Of a stretch of DNA of 64,000 bases, positions 57,901 to 64,000 are shown piece after piece. The DNA is taken from the NCBI GenBank assembly GCA_021613375.1, contig CM038704.1:1490147-1554146 (forward strand). The letters run 5' to 3'. The stretch's first letter is position 1, and each line of letters opens with the position of its first letter. Source of the DNA: Megaleporinus macrocephalus (taxonomy: Eukaryota; Chordata; Actinopteri; Characiformes; Anostomidae). The notes under the pieces were generated by a model. The model made no database searches. It saw only the letters and a list, made by a program, of their open reading frames with translations, and was not told the origin of the DNA. A program made the translations under genes and the position numbers.

Positions 57901-59229
57901 TGTGGTTAGTATGGTGGTGTAGTGGTCAGTATGGTGGTGTAGTGGTTAGTATGGTGGTGTAGTGGTTAGTATGGTGGTGTAGTGGTTAGTACGGTGGTGT
58001 AGTGGTTAGTATGGTGGTGTAGTGGTTAGTATGGTGGTGTAGTGGTTAGTATGGTGGTGTAGTGGTTAGTACGGTGGTGTAGTGGTTAGTATGGTGGTGT
58101 GGTGGTTAGTACGGAGGTGTAGTGGTTAGTATGGTGGTGTAGTGGTTAGTATGGTGGTGTAGTGGTTAGTATGGTGGTGTAGTGGTTAGTACGGTGGTGT
58201 AGTGGTTAGTATGGTGGTGTAGTGGTTAGTATGGTGGTGTAGTGGTTAGTATGGTGGTGTAGTGGTTAGTATGGTGGTGTGGTGGTTAGTATGGTGGTGT
58301 GGTGGTTAGTATGGTGGTGTAGTGGTCAGTATGGTGGTGTAGTGGTCAGTATGGTGGTGTAGTGGTTAGTATGGTGGTGTAGTGGTTAGTATGGTGGTGT
58401 AGTGGTTAGTACCGTGGTGTAGTGGTTGGTACAGTAGTGTAGTGGTTGGTATGGTGGTGTAGTAGTTAGTACGGTGGTGTAGTGGTTAGTACGGTGGTGT
58501 AGTGGTTAGTACGGTGGTGTAGTGGTTAGTATGGTGGTGTAGTGGTTAGTATGGTGGTGTAGTAGTTAGTACGGTGGTGTAGTGGTTAGTATGGTGGTGT
58601 GGTGGTTAGTACGGTGGTGTAGTGGTTAGTATGGTGGTGTAGTAGTTAGTATGGTGGTGTAGTGGTTAGCATGGTGGTGTGGTGGTTAGTATGGTGGTGT
58701 GGTGGTTAGTATGGTGGTGTAGTGGTTAGTATGGTGGTGTAGTGGTTAGTATGGTGGTGTAGTGGTTAGTATGGTGGTGTTGTGGTTAGTATGGTGGTGT
58801 AGTGGTCAGTATGGTGGTGTAGTGGTTAGTATGGTGGTGTAGTGGTTAGTATGGTGGTGTAGTGGTTAGTACGGTGGTGTAGTGGTTAGTATGGTGGTGT
58901 AGTGGTTAGTATGGTGGTGTAGTGGTTAGTATGGTGGTGTAGTGGTTAGTACGGTGGTGTAGTGGTTAGTATGGTGGTGTGGTGGTTAGTACGGAGGTGT
59001 AGTGGTTAGTATGGTGGTGTAGTGGTTAGTATGGTGGTGTAGTGGTTAGTATGGTGGTGTAGTGGTTAGTATGGTGGTGTAGTGGTTAGTACGGTGGTGT
59101 AGTGGTTAGTATGGTGGTGTAGTGGTTAGTATGGTGGTGTAGTGGTTAGTATGGTGGTGTAGTGGTTAGTATGGTGGTGTGGTGGTTAGTATGGTGGTGT
59201 AGTGGTTAGTATGGTGGTGTAGTGGTCAG
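54913..59229. repeat. 20-bp tandem satellite of an A-box-like unit, about 216 copies
   Basis: The unit is 'ggtggtgtagtggttagtat', with frequent 'tac' for 'tat' and 'gtcag' for 'gttag'. Each unit contains TGGTGTAGTGG, which fits the RNA polymerase III A-box consensus TRGYNNARNNG, and the unit resembles the 5' part of valine/glutamate-type tRNAs and the head of tRNA-like fish short elements. The top strand of the commonest unit has no C. The register is unbroken except for one lost base near 57174. An 880-bp block is duplicated in tandem (57530 and 58410). The array ends directly in a dispersed-element tail at 59230. Confidence 0.97.
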
Positions 59230-59312
59230 CACTAATAATGCTGGGATTGGCTCCAGGCCCCCCCGTGACCCCGACTAGCGGGATAAAGCAGAAGGTAATA
59301 GATGGATAGAGA
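59230..59312 (-). mobile_element. Tail of a dispersed short element next to the 20-bp array
   Basis: 'ctgggattggctccaggccc' and 'gaccccgactagcgggataa' are the reverse complement of the left end of the 32.7-kb repeat ('tatcccattagtcggggtca'). It follows the last 20-bp unit directly. Confidence 0.7.
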
Positions 59313-59399
59313 GTATTACTACATCAGGCGACCTGCTATGAGGCGCTAATGCTTTTAGGTTTAAGCTGTGGCGTCAGCGTATACAGTCTACAGTCAGTG

Positions 59400-59645
59400 T
59401 ATGGTTTGTCTGTTCAGGTCTACTGTAGAAACATGGTGGTGGTAGTTTCTTTTGGAGGACGAGCTGCTACTATGTAGATATGAAGGCTCCTTCTAAGCCA
59501 ATGAGAACGCAGTAGTTAGTAGTAGTAGTTGTAGTTACAAGTAATTATACTCTAATGTAAACAAAGTTTTGTGTATTATACTCCATTTCTGATATAAGAC
59601 CCCCTGAAATCTTACGCACTGGAGTTTTATCTAAAATAAAACAAA
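59400..59645 (+). mobile_element. Short non-autonomous element, family 'M' (longest copy)
   Basis: From 'ctactgtagaaacatggtgg' through 'ctatgtagatatgaaggctc' to 'taatgtaaacaaagttttgt' and 'cctgaaatcttacgcactgg'. It matches the reverse complement of 10.5-10.67 kb with a small internal 'gtagttagtagtagtag' expansion at 59.51-59.54 kb. Confidence 0.7.
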
Positions 59646-59799
59646 GGTAACAGGCAGCAGCGTCACCAAAATAAAGATTTCTAAGTTAATTGCTCATACA
59701 GACGGGGATGTGCAGGAGCACCAGGACTAAATGTTCCTGTACAATGCTAATTAAGGAGGCAACAATATCTGAGCAGCTCAATTTAGAAACCAAATATAG
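59646..59799. other. Short intergenic stretch
   Basis: Nothing recognised. Confidence 0.4.
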
Positions 59800-60500
59800 T
59801 CGTCAGTACCTCCAACGAACCAGCCCGGCTGGATGAGAGCGTTAATCACGCCTGAAAACCGGCTCTGTTTTGTTTTGGATGTACAAATTGAACTTCGCAG
59901 TACATCTTCGTCCCTCTCTCTCTCACTTTGATCACCCGAGGGACAAACAAATGGAGCAGTAAAATGAAAGACCACTCTGCTCCCACCAAACAAAGACCAC
60001 CGCGGATCTTCGCGAATGGAAAAAGTCCTCACGTGCCGGTGTCGGACTCCACAAACCCCTCAAAGGCTCTCACTAATGGGCTAACTGTAGTCCAGCACGC
60101 TCACCGTATGCCTGTGCACCTCGGCTGCCTCTGCATCTCATTGTCCACTCAGTCCCAAACCCGGGAGACGTCCATACGACGGGCTCTTAACGGCGGCCTG
60201 GACGGTTTTCCACGTCACCGTCGCATGGAGTGATCTGCGCTTTCTGCAGACGAACTCAAGACCATCTGAAGAGCTCCTACGTGTCCGTCTGCTCGGCCAA
60301 TAGACGGTATGTAACCGAGTGTCCGCAGGAATGAATATGCATTGATTAGCGCAGCCACGCCGTCTACCCTCACACACGGCGAGCAGGCCTCAGCAGGACA
60401 GACACGTGCCGCACGCAGCCTCTTTACTTGGAAGCACATCGCGAGGTCCTCATTTCCCACTCCAGAGTGCCGCTGAGAGCCAGCGTGAAAGCTTTTCACA
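59800..60500. promoter_or_regulatory. CpG-rich block, possible promoter or CpG island
   Basis: CpG dinucleotides are far denser here than elsewhere in the window (for example 'ccaccgcggatcttcgcg', 'gacgtccatacgacgggctc', 'cacgtcaccgtcgc'). A CCAAT box in 'ggccaataga' (60296-60301) and an octamer-like 'aatatgcattgatta' (60333-60347) are present. Frames of 80-100 codons overlap on both strands without recognisable domains. This could be an undermethylated promoter region or an eroded exon cluster; which gene it would serve cannot be told. Confidence 0.3.
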
Positions 60501-61539
60501 CAACACAAGAGCTTCTCACCACAGCCTCAGACACCTCCCTGAGTACACAGGTGAACACCCAGCTTCACACTGAGCACAACAGGCACGTGCAACCCAGTTA
60601 AAGTCTCCGGCCTGGCTTAGTGTTGAGCTAATATTAGTTCTAATACTGATACTTCCGAACGGTAGTAAACTAATTTGCTTTCTTGAGCGGAAATACAGAG
60701 AAGCATACAACATGTGTGATGCACGACATGTAGCTTTAAATGAAGACTTTCAGAGTTATTCAGAAATTATTTATTGTTTATCATTAAATTATCATTATTG
60801 TTCTTTCACACAGACATAGTTTAAGCAGTGGGAAACCATCATGGCCTATTATATTTTATCTACTTACAGTTTGACAATCAACATCTAAACAATTATAAAA
60901 ATATAGACAAATAATTTATTTAAACGTGTTTATTCAGTCTGTGTTGGAGTGTGAGGGATTAAGTGGAAGCCTGTGAGTCTGTGTCTCCCCCTATAAGGAC
61001 TGTGATGCCTCCACAGAATGCTGGTGATTGGTGGTCCCGCTGTTCATTTACAGAGGGGGCCACGCAGTAAGTAATTTAATTAAGTAATTTACTACATCTT
61101 TCTTGAATTAAGCATAATTACTAACTAATAAATAAAATTTTAATAGATACTATTATTTTAGGTTAAAATGTGACAAAACAGCCATTAAGTACAAATAATT
61201 TATGTAGAAATAATTATAAAAAACAGAGATTTTCTTTTTTTCTGTCGTCAGATGAGCGAGGACTGTGTGATGCACACTGTGCAGCTTTTATTTAACTATT
61301 TTCTCAATTTTTTACAAACCAGCCATTAAGTGCAAGTAATTAGAAGCAATTATGAAGGTTAGATATAAAACTAGAAAAGTGAAGAATGGTTGTGCAGCTT
61401 AAGGAGTTCAACAGCGGTTGCTAAGATCATGCTAGGCTGTTGGTATGGTATTCTAGGTGGTTGCTAACTCCTAGAAGGTTACCATGGTGTACAGCGGTTC
61501 CTTTGGGGGCTGACAAGCCGCTGCTTGGTATTGTTGAAA
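60501..61539. other. Intergenic, AT-rich with a diverged internal duplication
   Basis: 'cagccattaagtacaaataa' (near 61180) and 'cagccattaagtgcaagtaa' (near 61321), each followed by a similar AT-rich stretch, look like two diverged copies of one unit. No gene recognised. Confidence 0.4.
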
Positions 61540-61905
61540 ATGAATAGGAGTCTATGGGAGGAACGAACTATGAATAAACAACTAATAGAGGAGTGTGGGT
61601 CAGTATGTCTGTGGATTTAGGGTTCGGGGATCTGTCCTGGGTGAGTACAGGCTGTTTGGTGGCTGCAGGTTAAAGGAAACAATAGTGTTCAAAAATAAAT
61701 GATAGTCTATGGGAGGAAAAAGGGATGAATAAATGACAAATAGAGGAGTGCAGGTCAGTTTTAGAGTTTGGGGATCTGCCCTGAGTGAGTATGTGCAGTT
61801 TGGTGTCTGTAGGTTAAAGAGAATAATAAGGTTTAGGCAGGGCTAAAATAAATGGGAGTCTATGGGGGGAATGAGGGAGGAATAAATGACAAATAGAGGA
61901 GGAAG
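61540..61905. repeat. Tandem duplication, about 154-bp unit, 2.3 copies
   Basis: 'agtctatgggagga' recurs at about 61549 and 61704, and as 'agtctatggggggaatga' at 61857. The intervening text ('aatagaggagtg', 'ttcggggatctgtcctg' and 'gttggggatctgccctg', 'gcaggttaaag') is shared. Divergence between copies is appreciable, so this is older than the satellites. Confidence 0.8.
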
Positions 61906-61928
61906 ATCAATACTGTTCCGTATTCCCA

Positions 61929-62540
61929 ATGGCTGAACAGACCAGAAATGCCAATATCTTCAACAACAAGCAGTTTAAAGGTACAAGACTGTCTCCAAAG
62001 TTCTTGGCATCCCAGCTCCAGCTGTTTGGAAAGCTATTTAGATGTTTGCTACTCATGGAACAGTCAAGAACCTTTGGTGGAAACAGAAAAGTTGATAAGA
62101 GAATCTACAAAAGTTGGTCTGAAATGTGTCAAAGAGCCCAAAAAGAACATCTTAAGAACCTCAGGCTGAGCTGGAGACACCTGGAGTGATGGTTCCAATC
62201 TGTACCATACGCAATACACTGAACAAAACGAGGCTCTGACGACGAAATGAAACCTATAGCGAAAAGTGGACCTACTTACAGTGGACACGCTGCAGGATCA
62301 TAGCGTTGTGCAGCTGCTTTGCTGCCTCTGGGGCTGGAGGCCTGTAACGTGTTACAGGAGCAACGAGACCCGAGGATTATCAGTTTAGAGCGAAATGCAC
62401 TGTAAGGAAACAAGGTTTGACCTGAAGACAGTGGGTCCCACAGCAGGACAGTGACCCAAATCACACTTCCAGAAGAACACAAGGTACAGAAGAAAGGCTG
62501 AGGGTGGGGTTCCTGTTGAAAGAGAGCTGTCTTTTTTCCC
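61929..62540 (+). pseudogene. Tc1-like transposase pseudogene
   Basis: The 5' part ('tttaaaggtacaagactgtc', 'tccaaagttcttggcatccc') corresponds to the helix-turn-helix region of Tc1-type transposases. Further on, codons from 62312 read SCFAASGAGGL, the strand before the second catalytic Asp, and codons from 62441 read QQDSDPNHTSRR, close to the family's Q-D-N-D-P-K-H-T motif that carries that Asp. The two 3' motifs share a frame, but a stop (62345) lies between them and the 5' part is in another frame. The linker and first catalytic Asp region seem largely deleted. It is inactive. Confidence 0.8.
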
Positions 62541-62913
62541 CCTTTAGAGAGAACCCCGGCTGGTAACACCTGTAAGCCTTAATATGGTGTAATGACTCAA
62601 AATTGTTAAGACACGTTATAAAAAATCACTAAAAGAATCAGATTTATTAATAAATTAACACATTTATTCTAAATATGTAACATATGGACACAGCCATTAC
62701 TTCTGACGTGCAATGCCTGCTGGGTAGATGAGGTCAGATGGTTTCAGGTCTGAACTGGACTGTGGTGTGAAGGAGTGAGTGTTAGTTACTAAACTAGCTT
62801 AAAGAAAACCATGTACATTGTGTTGTTGATGTAGTTTCAGTGAAAGGCAGTGTGAAGACTGATATTAGTCTAAACAGCTTCACAAACATAAACAAGGAGA
62901 ATAGTTAGTGAAG
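62541..62913. other. Interval between transposon remnant and THAP exon
   Basis: AT-rich. I looked for the first half of a THAP domain (C-x2-4-C) and found none. The right end of the Tc1-like element probably lies around 62580-62640 but no clear terminal repeat is seen. Confidence 0.4.
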
Positions 62914-63130
62914 CAGCGTGTGGACCAACACAGCTACCCAAAGACCCCCGCTCTGCTCTCCTCACTTCAGTCTGGATGAGTTTGAGTGGTTCAGTAGACC
63001 ACCACTGGTGAGAGACTTGATGGAGGCTGTTGGTTTTAAGCGGAGACTAAAACACAATGCAGTGCCACAGTTTCCCCACACAGGAAGTCCAGAAGCTCCA
63101 GATTATGGAGAACCGCGAGAAGAACCGTGA
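62914..63130 (+). CDS. THAP-type zinc finger, C-terminal half (partial gene or pseudogene)
   Basis: From 62918 the frame reads ...RPPLCSPHFSLDEF..., then ...RRLKHNAVPQF.... THAP domains are C2CH zinc fingers that bind DNA. Their second half has C-x2-H (here Cys13 and His16 of this fragment), then Phe, and ends with an AVPxxF-type box (here residues 48-52). An in-frame TGA at 62909 means the exon must start after it, and 'gtgaag|c' just downstream is a usable acceptor. The first zinc-ligand pair, expected on an earlier exon, is not visible in the window. The frame stops at 63128, about 18 residues after the domain. In the next frame, 63084-63170 encodes a charged helical stretch (MENREKNREREHALDSLL), so a frameshift or another splice could extend it. 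A host THAP gene or a domesticated/transposon THAP copy are both possible. Confidence 0.55.
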
Positions 63131-64000
63131 ACGTGAACATGCGCTGGATTCCCTCCTGAGAACGTTTAGCGTTAGCGTCAGCTGCTTCTCCTCGTTTGTG
63201 GATCCTGAAGGTGAAAGTACAGTCTTAGTAGTGAACATACTAGTTCACTAATAAAGGAGTGTGAAGCTCAGAGACACTCCCGTTCAGTGTATCGAGCTGT
63301 TTACTGAGTGTGAATGTTTCCTGCTAGAAAGCGGAGCTCCTTTAACAGACACTCTCCTTCTCCGTCAACACCAACACACAGCTTCACAACAACTCCAGCA
63401 CTGTGTCACTCTCTCCTCCACCCTCTCTGTTCACCATTTACACTAACGTGGTGTGTGATGTCACCGCTGATGTCAGAAATGTTGAGTTCTAGCTCAAACT
63501 CTAAAGACTGAACAGTAGCATGTTTAGCTAGCTAGCTGTGCTCGAGCGTGACGGCCGGTTACTGCAACCATTTGACGTCACTACCCGCTGATCACGTCAG
63601 TAGATACAACAATGGAGACCCACAAGCAGCGGATTTTACACAAAATCTAATAAATCTGATACTTTTAGTGATTTTTTACAGCGTGTCCTAATAATTTAGA
63701 GTCATTACACTATATTAAGACTTACAAGTGTTACCAGTCGGGGTTTAAAGCTTTTTTTCAGTCAGGAAACCTTAATATACATTGTTTTGTCATTTCAGCA
63801 TTATGCCACCAAAGAAAATGAAATATTTTTTAGTTATATGTGTATACAATTCAGACACTGTCTGTATAATTTAAAAGTTTAAAAGTTAAAAGTTTTCTGA
63901 CAGCAGTAGCATGTAATGTGGAGTATCTAGTTTAGTTTGTAAAGTGATCTTTAATTGTATGTATCTAGTAATAAACGAATGTACAGATAATGTTGTGTTT
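63131..64000. other. Right flank, possible promoter elements only
   Basis: No convincing gene. A CRE palindrome is listed separately. After 63640 the sequence is AT-rich and featureless. A short frame starts at the 'acaacaATGG' context near 63612 but closes after 12 codons. Confidence 0.4.
63573..63580. promoter_or_regulatory. CRE/ATF site
   Basis: Perfect palindrome TGACGTCA, with a second half-site 'cacgtcag' 20 bases downstream (63593-63600) and CpGs around it. This suggests a small regulatory region near the THAP exon. Function is inferred. Confidence 0.35.

Noticed and set aside
54913..59229. Calling each 20-bp unit part of a tRNA gene cluster
   Set aside because: No B-box, no anticodon or acceptor stem and a period of only 20 bp; a full tRNA needs over 70 bases.
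1..64000. A defence system, biosynthetic cluster or other multi-gene system
   Set aside because: No set of neighbouring genes exists in the window; the content is satellites, transposon remnants and a few possible exons.

Overview
The window looks like vertebrate DNA, most likely a ray-finned fish. I base this on dispersed elements whose text I recognise from teleost genomes: Tc1/mariner remnants, tRNA-like short elements, and the repeat carrying 'ttgctcaagggcacttcagt'. I also see intron-type splice signals, a THAP zinc-finger exon and many (AT)n, (CA)n and GATA/GACA simple repeats. An otophysan fish (catfish or characin type) is my best guess, from memory of which lineages carry these elements. 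Nothing here looks prokaryotic: there are no operons, no ribosome binding sites and no convincing multi-kilobase gene.

More than half of the 64 kb (about 36 kb by my tally) is tandem repeat, in at least fourteen unrelated arrays. In order they are: a CAC/CAT-rich 21-bp minisatellite (0.35-3.77 kb) split by a dispersed element; a 37-bp array (5.7-7.3 kb); an NACTA pentamer array (7.4-9.35 kb); a 90-bp array (10.7-11.6 kb); a 30/48-bp AT-rich array (14.7-15.9 kb); an AT-rich palindromic block (17.0-17.3 kb); a GATA/GACA array (18.2-19.65 kb); a 32-bp array (20.5-21.2 kb); a 49-bp array (24.0-31.6 kb); a 34-bp array (37.9-49.2 kb); a 45-bp array (49.3-49.5 kb); a GA-rich array (51.9-53.6 kb); and a 20-bp array (54.9-59.2 kb). 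Several show internal segmental duplication.

The DNA between arrays holds mostly degraded mobile elements: a Tc1-like transposase pseudogene with a recognisable DDE-region motif (61.9-62.5 kb); an internally deleted Tc1-like element that keeps its terminal repeats, TATA box and the start of its transposase (36.4-36.9 kb); a probable L1-type LINE tail (54.0-54.2 kb); a possible LTR end with primer binding site (34.8 kb); and many copies of short non-autonomous repeats. Several satellites abut, or are clearly made from, pieces of these elements.

Host coding evidence is thin. The best case is the second half of a THAP domain (62.9-63.1 kb, + strand). Weaker cases are a possible first exon with a splice donor (54.63-54.76 kb) and a possible terminal exon (33.82-33.94 kb). 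The long open frames inside the arrays are artefacts of repeat units whose lengths are multiples of three. The most unusual single item is the 4.3-kb array of about 216 copies of a 20-bp unit, nearly every one containing an RNA polymerase III A-box-like motif.
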